Below are positions 55,402 through 64,000 of a stretch of 64,000 bases of DNA, piece after piece. The position numbers and the translations under genes were made by a program. Source of the stretch: Phycisphaerae bacterium (GTDB lineage: Bacteria; Planctomycetota; Phycisphaerae; UBA1845; Fen-1342); NCBI GenBank assembly GCA_028279405.1, contig JANQNU010000061.1, forward strand, positions 25,331 through 89,330, in the 5' to 3' direction. The notes beneath the pieces are model-generated. The model was given only the letters and a program-made list of their open reading frames with translations. It searched no databases and was not told the DNA's origin. Within the stretch, counting starts at the first letter, position 1. Each line of letters begins with the position of its first letter.

Positions 55402-56493
55402 ATGACGAATCTCGATGAATTGACGCAAGCCATCCTCGCCGCCCGATCGGACGATGACAGTCATCCGCTCTGGCCAACCGATACGCTCGAAGCGTATGCC
55501 GCGTTCGGCGGTTGGCGCTGGGGAGTGCCCGAGGCATTCGGTGGTACCGCGCTCAGCGCGCTCGAGCAGGTCCAGATCTATGAGGCCGTGGCGCGCGGCG
55601 ACCTTTCGACCGCCCTGATCATTACGCAACGCGACGGCGCTTGCGACCTGCTCAATCGCGGGCACAACGAGCCGTTGAAGCGCGAGTGGTTATCGGCCAT
55701 GGCGCTCGGCGAACGTTTTGCGTCGATCGGGATCGCACAGCTAACCACATCCCGTGGCCCGGGAGGCAAGCCGCATTTGGTGGCGATGCGCGACGGCATG
55801 GACTGGATCCTCGACGGGGCGATGCCGTGGGTCAGCGGAGCGCCAGGCTGTGACGCGATCGTCGCCGGGGCGGTCTGCGATCCGAAGGCCGGTCCGCGCG
55901 CCGACGATCCGCCGCCCGGCCAACTACTCGCACTGGTCGACGTCAGTGAGCCGGGGGTCACGGTTGAGGCGCCGCTGCAACTCGTCGCTGTGAATCCCTC
56001 ATGCACGTCGCGCGTACGGTGCGAACGCGTCCGCATACCGGCGTCGCGAATCATCCGCGGGCCGCAAGCCGATGCGCTACAGCGCCGGGCGCCTGTCAAA
56101 TCGCTGGTCGTGATCGCGGCAGGCCTCGGAGCGGCGGGGGCTTTGCTCGAACAGGTGACGTCGTCGAACAGCGGGCGCGGCCCGGTATTCGAGATGCACG
56201 TCGAGTCCGTCACAGACGACTTCAACCGGCTTCGCGACGAGATCTACGGCTATGCGAAACAGTTGGGCGCGGAGGAGGTCGAGATCCCGAAGACCGACCT
56301 GCGCGCCCGCGTCAACTCGCTCGGCGTCCGGCTGGCGATCCTCAGCACGACACTGGGGCAGGGCCGGGGCTTCGTGCTGGGGCACCCCGCGCAGCGCCTG
56401 ATGCGAGAAACCATGTTCTTCCTGGTATGGTCGGCCCCGGAGGACGTGCAGTTGCGAACGTTGGATGAGTTGTACCGTGGCCCCGCCGCTTAA
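55402..56493 (+). CDS. Acyl-CoA dehydrogenase-like flavoprotein
   Basis: A 363-residue protein with an N-terminal helical domain (PEAFGGTALSALEQVQIYEAVARGD), the middle beta-domain (GIAQLTTSRGPGG...DWILDGAMPWVSG) and a short C-terminal helical domain (RLRDEIYGYAKQ...ARVNSLGVRLA). The FAD-binding features are recognisable, but the C-terminal catalytic Glu region is not clear and the protein is shorter than usual ACADs. A TACAAT element ends just before the ATG, so transcription may be nearly leaderless. Function is uncertain. Confidence 0.8.
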   Translation: MTNLDELTQAILAARSDDDSHPLWPTDTLEAYAAFGGWRWGVPEAFGGTALSALEQVQIYEAVARGDLSTALIITQRDGACDLLNRGHNEPLKREWLSAMALGERFASIGIAQLTTSRGPGGKPHLVAMRDGMDWILDGAMPWVSGAPGCDAIVAGAVCDPKAGPRADDPPPGQLLALVDVSEPGVTVEAPLQLVAVNPSCTSRVRCERVRIPASRIIRGPQADALQRRAPVKSLVVIAAGLGAAGALLEQVTSSNSGRGPVFEMHVESVTDDFNRLRDEIYGYAKQLGAEEVEIPKTDLRARVNSLGVRLAILSTTLGQGRGFVLGHPAQRLMRETMFFLVWSAPEDVQLRTLDELYRGPAA

Positions 56494-56510
56494 CGTGCAA
56501 GGTCGGCCGG

Positions 56511-57212
56511 ATGCCTTATCGCAACATGTCCATCGAGGAAATGGCCCGTCATCTGGGCATGGACGCGCGCGAACTGCGGAAGCTGGCCGACAAGGGCCGC
56601 ATGCCGGGCATGCTTGTCGGCAGCGAATGGCGCTTCAATCGGGCGCAGATGCTCGACTGGCTGCAACGTGAGATGCACAGCCTCGAAGAACGCCACATCC
56701 GCAACCTCGAACGCGCGATGGCCGATCGCTCGCAAGCGGACTTCCTGAGCGCGCTGATTCCGCATGAAGGGATCGATCTGACGCTCCGAGCCGCTTCCAA
56801 GTCTTCCGTGTTGCGTAAGTTGGTTGCCCTCGCCGAGCGCACGGGCTTGGTCTACGATCGCGACACGCTGATCGATGCGCTCGAAGAGCGGGAAAAAATC
56901 ATATCGACCGGATTGCCGAACGGAATCGCCTTGCCACATCCGAGCCGATTGTTACCCTACGCGACCGCGGAGCCGCTCGTGTGTATTGCACGTGTACCGG
57001 CCGGCGTGCCGTTTGGTGCGCCCGACGGCGGAATGACGGACTTGTTCGTACTGATTTGCAGCCACGAAGAAAGGCAACACCTACGGACGCTGGCCCGTCT
57101 GGCGCTGATGATCAATGGCGGGTTCGCCGACGCGCTGCGCCAATCAGATTCCGGCGCAAGCGCACTACAAGCCGCAATTACCGTGGAGCGAAGATCGCTG
57201 CCAGCGGAATAG
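56511..57212 (+). CDS. Helix-turn-helix / PTS EIIA (nitrogen-type) fusion protein
   Basis: A 233-residue protein with an N-terminal excisionase-type HTH (about 6-50; SIEEMARHLGMDARELRKLADKGRMPG) joined to a PTS EIIA domain (about 75-225). The phosphorylatable histidine is H143 in NGIALPHPSR. It can relay phosphate or regulate transcription in response to PTS state. AAGG precedes the ATG 17 bases downstream of the previous stop. Confidence 0.9.
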   Translation: MPYRNMSIEEMARHLGMDARELRKLADKGRMPGMLVGSEWRFNRAQMLDWLQREMHSLEERHIRNLERAMADRSQADFLSALIPHEGIDLTLRAASKSSVLRKLVALAERTGLVYDRDTLIDALEEREKIISTGLPNGIALPHPSRLLPYATAEPLVCIARVPAGVPFGAPDGGMTDLFVLICSHEERQHLRTLARLALMINGGFADALRQSDSGASALQAAITVERRSLPAE

Positions 57213-57666
57213 TATTCAGCGAGAGTCGCTGCAGATGTCGTCGATTGGGGAGATTTCTTCGATCATGGTCCAATTCTCCAAACAGCAAGAGGTTGCGATG
57301 CGGTCAGGACGTTACCTGGTCAATGAACAGCGCGACGAAACGGAAGAACGAATCGATCCAGGACAGGGAATTGGCGAAAAACATGGGCATACCTCCACGG
57401 GAAAATGGATCTGAAACGCAAGAATGAACGTCGAGAGATGAGCTCGGAAGCGGTTACGGAAACGGCCGGCGACTGCGTGATTCAGGGCGCCCCCGCCGAC
57501 GAACGTCCGTGGTCCGAACCTCAAGAGATGCACTCCGCGCAAATTGTGCGGGACAAGCCCGCTCCAATGTCGCAGAACGTTATTTTCCACCTCGCTCGAA
57601 GCCGTAAGATACCGATAAAAACCGTAGAGTCAAGCGATAATTGCGCGTCTCGTATACTGAAAGCCT
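57213..57666. other. Gap upstream of the kinase/histidine-kinase operon
   Basis: This 454-base gap has no mosaic repeats. It contains a possible short gene on the minus strand (57304-57384), and near 57653 a TATACT that may form the -10 of the downstream operon, 8 bases before its ATG. Other frames in the gap, including 57405-57677 on the plus strand, lack protein-like composition at their ends. Confidence 0.5.
57304..57384 (-). CDS. Possible 26-residue hydrophobic small protein
   Basis: The frame encodes 26 residues beginning MFFANSLSWIDSFFRF and ending with FIDQVTS. The ATG at 57382-57384 is preceded by GGAGGT at six bases, the best ribosome-binding site in the gap. The composition (half aromatic or aliphatic) suits a single membrane helix. 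With no homologue recognised, this remains a candidate. Confidence 0.4.
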   Translation of the reverse strand: MFFANSLSWIDSFFRFVALFIDQVTS

Positions 57667-60120
57667 ATGACCGCTGAGCGGGTGCCGACAACCAGTGACG
57701 GCGCTGCGCAGTGTTTGCACTGTGCGCAAGCGGGGTGCGTAGTGCCGGTGAGCGGCGCGGTGTTGCGTTGTAGCGTCTGCGGTTTTCTTGCGGTCCAGTC
57801 GCCGACGTTCGATGCCCGGCCGCATGCGATGGAAGTCCAGAGCTTGCGCGGAATAACAGCGGACGGTGTGCTGCGCGAGAAGTACCGGCTATTGCGTCAG
57901 ATTGGCGAAGGCGCGTTCGGGTTGACCTTCATCGCCGAGCATCTCTTCCTGCGTCATCCGTGCGTGGTCAAGATTTTGCCACTCTCGCTGACGGAGCCGT
58001 CAGCGGAGGCAGTCGAACGTTTGCGTCAGGAGGCGCGCAGCGGGTTTCTGGTCAGCGATCCAAATGTCGTTCGCGTTCTCGACTGCGATGTGGTCAATGG
58101 AACCTGGTACTTCGTGATGGAGTACGTGGAGGGCTTTTCGCTCGCCGAGATTCTGGCCAGCGGCGCGCGCTTCCCATGGGAGCAGGCGGCCGGTCTCGCG
58201 CGGCAGATTCTCTCCGGGGTCGACGCGATTCACAACGTGGGGCTGATTCATTGCGACATCAAGCCGGGCAACCTGCTGCTCGACACCAGCGGGCGGGTGC
58301 GTGTGGCCGACCTGGGCGTTGCGAGCGTCGCGCGACGAGCCGGCGGCTATACGCCGGGAGCGACGCACGTTGCCGACGGGACCCTCTCGTACGCAGCACC
58401 GGAGGTGCATACCCGTGAACGTCCGGTGGAGATCCGTTCTGACCTCTATTCGGTCGGCGCAACGCTATTCGAGATGCTGACGGGGCAACCGCCGTTGCAG
58501 CGTCGAAGCATCTTTCAGCACCTGGTGGACCAGCAGAACCGATTGCCGCAATGGCCCGCAGCGGACGAAGAGACGCCCGAATGGTTGCAGACGATGGTGC
58601 TACGGACGCTCGACCCCGATCCGGAGAAACGGCCACGGGCGGCGGCCGGCCTGATTACGGAGATCCAGCGCCTGCTGGGCGAGAGCACGCTGTATGCGCG
58701 CCCGTCGCGTGAGAAGTTGCGGGCGCGCGGGATCGGTATCCTTCCGCTGCAAAACGCGGTTGCTGGCGGTGCCGACTGGTTGGGTTTCGCGCTCGCGGAC
58801 GACCTTCGCCGGTCGCTCTCCAACCAATACCGACAATATGTGGTCGATCCCGATCGGCTGCAGGCGCTGGTGCGCCCGTCCGGGAACGACGAGCGCCTCG
58901 CGGAGTTGATTCACGCGGCACCGCGACTGGGCGCTGCGACGGTCCTCGAGGGCAGGTTCAGGCTCGAAGACGAGACGATCGGCGTCGAACTGCGGATTCA
59001 TCGTTCCGACAGTGGAGATGCTCCGCCGACGACCGTGACGGCTGAGGGTACGCTTCCTGGGTTGGCGGCCTTGCAAGCGGACCTGCTCGCGCAGGTCGTC
59101 GATGTGCTTCGACTCTCTATCCCCGGCTCGGGGACGTCGGCGGCGCCGGCACAGGTGCCCGAAGTGTCGGCGGAGATGCTGGAGCGCTTCACTCGCGCCA
59201 AACGGCTCTATATCGACGGGCGCTATTCGGAAGCGATCACGCTCGCCGAGGAGGCCTTGGAATTCGATTCGATGTACGGTGAGGCTGCGGGGTTCGTCGG
59301 AATTTGCCATGCACGCCGTGGGGAGTATGAGGACGCCGAACGGTGGCACCGACGGCACGAGGAAATCGCGCGTGCGCTGCAAGATACGCGGCAACTGGTC
59401 GAGACGCAGGCGAATCTCGGTGTCATGAACTACTTCCGCGGCGAGTACAGCGAGGCACTTGAATGCTATCGCACTGCGGCAGAGTTGGCTGACAAGCTGG
59501 GATTGGCGCTGGAACGGGCTCAGATTTATAACAATCTCGGATTTGTATTGTTGCGCCTCGGGCGTTTGGCGGAGGTGGAAGGCGCGTTTCGACAGGCGAT
59601 CGAAACGCACCGTGCGCACGGCGCGCTATTGTCGCTGGTGGGGCCCTATAACGGGCTGGGTAATGTTTTTCTAGAGCAGAAGCGGTATGATGAAGCTCGT
59701 TCGTATTTTCGACGGGCACTCATGCTCGCGCTGGAGACCGGGGACCGGGCGAACATCGGAACGTCGCACATGAACCTGGCCAACTGCGCCGCATTGGAGG
59801 GCCGCTTCGACGACGCCAAGCACGAGTTTGCGATGGCGCTGAATGCGCTCGAAGAAACCACTTTTTGGAACGGCCTTGCCCGGGCCTATGAGTACATGGC
59901 CAATATGAATATTCGTTTGCGTGATCTTCCGGAGGCCCTGCGTTGCGCCGACGAGCGCATTCAACTCGCCGGACGTCACTCCAATCTTCGGATCGAAGCT
60001 GGCGGCTGGCGTCAAAAAGCGGAGGCGCTGCGATTGGCGCGACGTGAGGCGGAAGCGCTCGCGTGTGAGCGGCGAGCCGCCGAGTTGGATCCGTCGGAGA
60101 GTGGGGGGACTTCGCAATGA
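57667..60120 (+). CDS. Atypical Ser/Thr kinase with zinc-ribbon N-terminus and TPR tail
   Basis: An 817-residue protein. A cysteine cluster C16-x2-C19...C35-x2-C38 forms a possible zinc ribbon. The kinase domain (about 73-340) has the glycine loop IGEGAFG (79-85), K102, and non-canonical catalytic motifs HCD (195-197, in place of HRD) and DLG (215-217, in place of DFG), so it is a non-RD kinase. A FlgO-like domain follows (about 350-485, RGIGILPLQNAVAGGADWLGFALADDL), then a long TPR array to the end. The ORF overlaps the next gene as ATGA, so the kinase and histidine kinase should be co-translated. Confidence 0.88.
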   Translation: MTAERVPTTSDGAAQCLHCAQAGCVVPVSGAVLRCSVCGFLAVQSPTFDARPHAMEVQSLRGITADGVLREKYRLLRQIGEGAFGLTFIAEHLFLRHPCVVKILPLSLTEPSAEAVERLRQEARSGFLVSDPNVVRVLDCDVVNGTWYFVMEYVEGFSLAEILASGARFPWEQAAGLARQILSGVDAIHNVGLIHCDIKPGNLLLDTSGRVRVADLGVASVARRAGGYTPGATHVADGTLSYAAPEVHTRERPVEIRSDLYSVGATLFEMLTGQPPLQRRSIFQHLVDQQNRLPQWPAADEETPEWLQTMVLRTLDPDPEKRPRAAAGLITEIQRLLGESTLYARPSREKLRARGIGILPLQNAVAGGADWLGFALADDLRRSLSNQYRQYVVDPDRLQALVRPSGNDERLAELIHAAPRLGAATVLEGRFRLEDETIGVELRIHRSDSGDAPPTTVTAEGTLPGLAALQADLLAQVVDVLRLSIPGSGTSAAPAQVPEVSAEMLERFTRAKRLYIDGRYSEAITLAEEALEFDSMYGEAAGFVGICHARRGEYEDAERWHRRHEEIARALQDTRQLVETQANLGVMNYFRGEYSEALECYRTAAELADKLGLALERAQIYNNLGFVLLRLGRLAEVEGAFRQAIETHRAHGALLSLVGPYNGLGNVFLEQKRYDEARSYFRRALMLALETGDRANIGTSHMNLANCAALEGRFDDAKHEFAMALNALEETTFWNGLARAYEYMANMNIRLRDLPEALRCADERIQLAGRHSNLRIEAGGWRQKAEALRLARREAEALACERRAAELDPSESGGTSQ

Positions 60121-62513
60121 TCACGCCTGTGCTTTCCATTGCCGTCGCTCTCGCGACGGTCGTGATCGTCGTTCTGGCGGTGCGGCTCCGCCGATGTGCC
60201 GCAACGACTGCGCTGGCCGAGGAGGAGACGCGCTCGCGGATTACTGCGTTGGAGCAACTCGTCCATCGGAACGAGACGATTCTCCGGCATGCAATCGATG
60301 GCTTCTTCGTTCTCGATGAAGATTGTCGCTTTGTGGAGACAAACGAGGCGTTCGCGCGAATGCTCGGATACTCGCAGCCGGAGTTGGCGACGATGCGGAT
60401 GTCCGATCTGGAAGTGCCCGATCCGCAGCAGAGTCTGCTCGGGATTGCCGGTATGCGCACCGGCTTGCACCATATTCCCACGGCCCACCGTCACAAGGAC
60501 GGGCACTTGGTGCACCTCGAGTCGAGTATCGTGGTGCTTCGGCACGGCACGCGTAAGCTGCTGGCGGGTTTCTCACGCGACGTGACGGATCGGCTGCGGG
60601 CCAACGAGGCGTTGCGCCGTAGCGAGGAACAGTATCGGCACGTGGTCGAGACCTCACGCGACCTGATCTGGGCGGTCGACGCCGAGGGGCGCTGGAAGTT
60701 CGTGAACGAGGCCGCGCGCGAGATCTACGGCTACGATCCGGCGGCGATGATCGGTCGGCCGTTTGTGGATAGTGTCGCGGATGGGTTCGTCGCGATCGAT
60801 CGCGATGGGTTCGAGCGGTTGAAGACCGGTGATCAGCGCTACGTCGAATTCGACACCTGTCACGTTCGGCGAGATGGATCGCCGGTTCATCTGATGTTTC
60901 ACGCAATCGTCGTACGCGATCCGCAGGGTCGGCTGGTGGAGCTGACCGGAACGGCGCGCGACGTAACCGAACAGCGCAGAGCCGCGGAAGCGCTGCGAAC
61001 GGCCCACGAGCGGCTGGCCAGTCTGACCGAGCGCATGCCGCTCGGATTCCTGGTGTGGACGCCGGAAGGGGAGATCAAGGAATCGAACCCGGCTGCGCTG
61101 GCCTTGTTTGGCGATCGGGCATCGAGACCGCAAGCCAATGTGCTCGGCCTGCTCGACGAAAAGTCGCGGGCTGCGTTTCGGCGAATGTGGTCGGCGCTGT
61201 TGAATGGCACGCAGCACAACACACTGCGGCTTGATTGCACGCGGCCGGACGGCGAGTCCTTCGGCTGCGAATGGTTCAACACTGTGCTCTACGACGGCGA
61301 GTCGAACCTTCAGCTCGTCGCGTCGATCCTGCGTGATGTTTCGGAGCGCGAGCGCTATGAAGCGCGGCTGAACGAGGCGCAACGGCTGGAGAGTCTCGGG
61401 GTCCTTGCCGGCGGTGTCGCTCACGACTTCAACAACCTTCTGGTCGGGATCCTGGGCAACGCCTCGCTCGCGATCGAGATGGTTAACGGCAATGGCGTCG
61501 TACGCGGGTACCTGCAGAACATCGTCAAGGCCACGGGGCGTGCCACCGATCTGACGCGCCAGATGCTGGCGTATGCCGGTCGCGCAGAGCGGAATATCGA
61601 GATGGTCGATTGCAACGCGCTGCTCGACGACGTCTCCGAACTGATGCGCGCGGCGATCCCCAAGTCGGTGACGCTCGATGTCGAACTGGAATCCGGGCTG
61701 CCGTTGATCGAAGCGGACAGTGCTCAGATCCAGCAGGTCCTGATGAACCTGTTGATGAACGCTGCCGAGGCCATTGGCGACAAGCCGGGGACGGTGCGAA
61801 TCCAGACGCGCGACGCCAAGCTCGATGCGGACGACATCGCACGCGAGTTTGCGGACACTGATCTGCGACCGGGTGAGATGGTGTTGATCGAGGTCAGCGA
61901 CGACGGTTGCGGCATGAGTCCGGAGACGCAGCAGCGGATCTTCGAGCCGTTCTTTACCACGAAGTTTACCGGGCGCGGCCTGGGGTTGTCGGCGATTCGA
62001 GGGATCATTCAAGCGCATCATGGTGCGATTCGTGTTCGGAGTCGAGAGGGCGTCGGGACGCGTTTCTCAGTGTTGTTCCCGGCGGTGGCGTGTGCGACGA
62101 ATGCACCCGAGACGCCGGCGGCGGCCCCGTGCGCGGAACTCGATGCAACGATTCTGATCGTGGACGACGAGGCGGATGTGCGCGAGGTCGTGGAGGCGAT
62201 CCTGACCAGTCGCGGGGCGCGCGTGCTCACGGCCAGCGACGGGAACGAAGGCGTGATGCGCTTCCGACAGCACGCCGACGAGATCGATATCGTGCTGCTT
62301 GACCTGACGATGCCCGGTATGGGGGGCGACGAGGTCTTTCGCGCGATCACCGAGATCCGACCGGACGTTCGCGTGATCATCTGTAGCGGCTACAGCGAGA
62401 AGGAAACCTTGTCGCGCTTCCGTGAGGGAGGACTGACCGGGTTTGTGAACAAGCCTTATACCGTGGACGCACTCCTCGGCGCAGTCGGCGCGGCGCTCAC
62501 GAAGCACGCCTGA
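60117..62513 (+). CDS. PAS-domain hybrid histidine kinase with receiver domain
   Basis: A 798-residue membrane sensor: one N-terminal membrane segment (about 5-24), three PAS-type domains (about 50-165, 175-295, 310-420), the phosphoacceptor H436 in GGVAHDFNNLL, a HATPase domain (about 540-660; NLLMNAAEAIGD, DDGCGM, GRGLGLS) and a C-terminal receiver with D729 in LLDLTMPG. The ATG overlaps the kinase stop. Phosphotransfer within the protein is likely. No response-regulator output domain is encoded next to it in the window. Confidence 0.93.
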   Translation: MITPVLSIAVALATVVIVVLAVRLRRCAATTALAEEETRSRITALEQLVHRNETILRHAIDGFFVLDEDCRFVETNEAFARMLGYSQPELATMRMSDLEVPDPQQSLLGIAGMRTGLHHIPTAHRHKDGHLVHLESSIVVLRHGTRKLLAGFSRDVTDRLRANEALRRSEEQYRHVVETSRDLIWAVDAEGRWKFVNEAAREIYGYDPAAMIGRPFVDSVADGFVAIDRDGFERLKTGDQRYVEFDTCHVRRDGSPVHLMFHAIVVRDPQGRLVELTGTARDVTEQRRAAEALRTAHERLASLTERMPLGFLVWTPEGEIKESNPAALALFGDRASRPQANVLGLLDEKSRAAFRRMWSALLNGTQHNTLRLDCTRPDGESFGCEWFNTVLYDGESNLQLVASILRDVSERERYEARLNEAQRLESLGVLAGGVAHDFNNLLVGILGNASLAIEMVNGNGVVRGYLQNIVKATGRATDLTRQMLAYAGRAERNIEMVDCNALLDDVSELMRAAIPKSVTLDVELESGLPLIEADSAQIQQVLMNLLMNAAEAIGDKPGTVRIQTRDAKLDADDIAREFADTDLRPGEMVLIEVSDDGCGMSPETQQRIFEPFFTTKFTGRGLGLSAIRGIIQAHHGAIRVRSREGVGTRFSVLFPAVACATNAPETPAAAPCAELDATILIVDDEADVREVVEAILTSRGARVLTASDGNEGVMRFRQHADEIDIVLLDLTMPGMGGDEVFRAITEIRPDVRVIICSGYSEKETLSRFREGGLTGFVNKPYTVDALLGAVGAALTKHA

Positions 62514-63140
62514 CGGTACGCTCGGCAGCGTCCACGCCGGCCTGATCCTGCAAGACACTCTGCTCTCTGGGTGGCACTGGCGACTTGTCCGCCATTTGAC
62601 CGCTCGCTGGCGCTCGCGGCTCGCACTGGCGCCCCTTGGCCCCATAACGAGCCCCGAGCGCGAGCGAGGGGGGAGCAAGCTCCCTTTGCGAGGCCCGTGT
62701 CTACGCCACGGGCCCTAGCGCGAACCGCACACACCATAAACGACGGGCCTCGAACGCGAGCGAGGGGGAGAGCAAGCTCCCTCCATGAGGCAGGCGTCTA
62801 CGCCGCCTGCCGTTGCAAGACGCGCACTCTTTCGGGTGGCAATGCCCCCAGTGTGGGGAACGTACGTTTAATCGAGCGATGTGGTAAGAACGTAGCGGTT
62901 CCGCCCCCGGCTACGCCCTGAACACGGGTAGCAAGCTACCAGTGCCACCCGGCCCTCGCTCGCGCTCGCAAGCCGTTTGATCCCCTCGCTCGCGCTCGGG
63001 GCTCGTGATTGAGTGGGACTGGGGGGACGCGCACGGTCAACTTTTCTGATCCCTGTTCGATCTGGACGGCACATTCCCACGGACGCGGATTGGTCGCGTC
63101 GGCGGGCCGACTGCTCGCTACAGCCCACTAGGAGACCGAA
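62514..63140. repeat. Mosaic palindromic repeat block 11 and lipoprotein leader
   Basis: From about 62560 repeats run as CACTGGCGA-CTTGTCCGCC, GACCGCTCGCTGGCGCTCGCGGC (62598-62620), GAGCCCCGAGCGCGAGCGAGGGG (62649-62671), reversed GGGAGCAAGCTCCC (62671-62684), GGCAGGCGTCTACGCC (about 62790-62806), then CTCGCTCGCGCTCGGGG (62988-63004). The leader of the lipoprotein, including AGGAG at about 63130, follows. No gene seen. Confidence 0.8.
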
Positions 63141-64000
63141 ATGAGAAGCCAGAGCATGATGTGGATCGCCGTTTGCGGACTCGCAGGCCTCCTCGGAGCC
63201 GGCCTGATCGCAGGCTGCCCGGCACCCGAGGCACCGAGCGATAATGACGCCGACATTCCTGACGTGGTCGACGCCGAGAACTTCGTGCTCGATTCCGCAC
63301 AGACCCGAACCGTCGAAGATGACCTCACGATCCGCTCCAGCGGAATCGTCATGATCGATGGCGACCTCGTCGTCGAAGAGAACCGAGGCCAGTCGATCAC
63401 GATCGAAGCCGAAGGCGATATCGTCGTCAGCGGTCGGATCGTCGCCGGCAACGCCAATCCGGAAGCGGCTCCGACGGCCAAGTCGCTCCGTTCCCAGACC
63501 ACCGTCAGCCGGATCGGCGGGACCATCGTCCTGGAGTCCAAGACCGGCAGTATCATTCTCATGGACACCGCTGAGATCAGGGCCGGCGATGGTGCCGACG
63601 GCGCGCTCAACAGCGACGGCATGACGGGCGGCGCCGGCGGACGCGGCGGAGATGTCATCTTCACCGCCCCGAACGGATCGCTCACGTTGCCCAATGCCCG
63701 GGGCGTCATCCATCTCGGTAACGGCGGGCGCGGTGCGAACGTCACCCTCGATGAAACCTCGATCGACCCGGCCACGCTGCCGGAGGTCTTCGAAAACACC
63801 GGCGGTCGGTCCGGCGTGCCCATCATCGATGTCGCGATCATCGAAGGCATCGAGCCCGAGACCATCACGCTCGAAGAAGAGTTGATCGACGTCCGCAACC
63901 AACGCGTCGGCGAAGCGGGTGACGAGATCACGACCTTCAATCTCGCACTCGACCCGAACCCCTTCACCGGCGGCGTCGGCGGCGACGCCGGCAACCTCTC
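63141..64000 (+). CDS. Glycine-rich lipoprotein, 5' part (runs off the window)
   Basis: The ATG at 63141 has AGGAG six bases upstream, and the frame stays open to the end. The signal sequence has a lipobox (residues about 22-26, LIAGC), making it a probable outer-surface lipoprotein. The mature part has repeated Gly/Asp loops (IVVSGRIVAGNAN, GAGGRGGDVIF, LGNGGRG, GGVGGDAG) like polymorphic beta-helix proteins. It may be much longer. The stretch up to 64000 has about 286 codons. Confidence 0.75.
   Translation, partial: MRSQSMMWIAVCGLAGLLGAGLIAGCPAPEAPSDNDADIPDVVDAENFVLDSAQTRTVEDDLTIRSSGIVMIDGDLVVEENRGQSITIEAEGDIVVSGRIVAGNANPEAAPTAKSLRSQTTVSRIGGTIVLESKTGSIILMDTAEIRAGDGADGALNSDGMTGGAGGRGGDVIFTAPNGSLTLPNARGVIHLGNGGRGANVTLDETSIDPATLPEVFENTGGRSGVPIIDVAIIEGIEPETITLEEELIDVRNQRVGEAGDEITTFNLALDPNPFTGGVGGDAGNL

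Noticed and set aside
57405..57677. A 90-codon frame just upstream of the atypical kinase
   Set aside because: The end overlaps the start of the kinase and a TATACT element, its codon pattern changes to AT-rich in the last third, and no RBS is convincing.
60654..62021. A 455-codon frame on the minus strand opposite the hybrid histidine kinase
   Set aside because: It is the complement of a gene with complete kinase and ATPase motifs and has no recognisable domain.
63128..63994. A 288-codon frame on the minus strand opposite the lipoprotein
   Set aside because: The plus strand has an AGGAG-positioned ATG, signal sequence and lipobox. The minus frame is Ser/Pro-rich shadow sequence without a ribosome site.

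Overview
The window looks like a high-GC chromosomal segment of a planctomycete, plausibly of the Phycisphaerae type. This rests on three tandem membrane proteins with the planctomycete-style CxxCGYNLR zinc ribbon, a secreted protein with a dockerin-like repeat pair, two receptor-like Ser/Thr kinases with TPR tails, an HTH-EIIA fusion, and a planctomycete-style omega subunit. The taxonomic call is inference. No rRNA, tRNA, CRISPR array or insertion sequence was recognised. Two near-perfect ParB-type parS sequences (14249-14264 and 26340-26355) suggest the segment lies in the origin-proximal part of the chromosome.

Layout. 1-291: 3' end of a NamZ-type exo-muramidase. 877-3376: three tandem zinc-ribbon membrane proteins joined by ATGA overlaps. 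3424-6666: metallophosphatase, HEAT-like secreted protein, coaD and a small conserved-looking protein. 6993-8435: an orphan phage-type terminase large subunit. 8696-11171: housekeeping run atpC-gmk-rpoZ-coaC-coaB, with CoaBC split into two genes. 11528-15241: leucyl aminopeptidase and a YdeP-type molybdopterin oxidoreductase. 16270-23371: a secreted-protein operon with a fibre-like scaffold, two chymotrypsin-fold proteases sharing a C-terminal module, a metzincin-like zinc protease and a dockerin protein. 23738-26266: Ser/Thr kinase-TPR protein. 26422-31962: kynureninase, Deg-type protease, APS kinase, secreted esterase. 32379-40788: DUF255 thioredoxin-like protein, LpxH-like phosphoesterase, S74-tailed fibre protein, methyltransferase, and an ECF sigma / anti-sigma / membrane protein set. 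40949-44003: dut, a polyprenyl diphosphate synthase and a queuosine-precursor transporter.

44216-54428 is a tightly coupled eight-gene operon: alpha-toroid protein, degenerate formyltransferase-like protein, heparinase II/III, DUF2723-like GT-C protein, GT4 glycosyltransferase, FkbH-like HAD protein, acyl carrier protein and S66 peptidase. It looks like a surface-glycan pathway with a dedicated acyl- or glyceryl-ACP branch but without PKS, NRPS, Wzx or Wzy, and it is the best candidate here for an undescribed system. 54524-64000: a C26 glutamine amidotransferase, an acyl-CoA dehydrogenase-like protein, HTH-EIIA, then an operon of an atypical non-RD Ser/Thr kinase and a PAS hybrid histidine kinase, and the start of a glycine-rich lipoprotein.

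Many gaps are filled by a family of mosaic palindromic repeats. They occupy six of the eight convergent gaps but only two of the eight divergent gaps, which suggests a 3'-end function such as bidirectional termination or mRNA stabilisation. One copy supplies the last five codons of the kinase at 23738.
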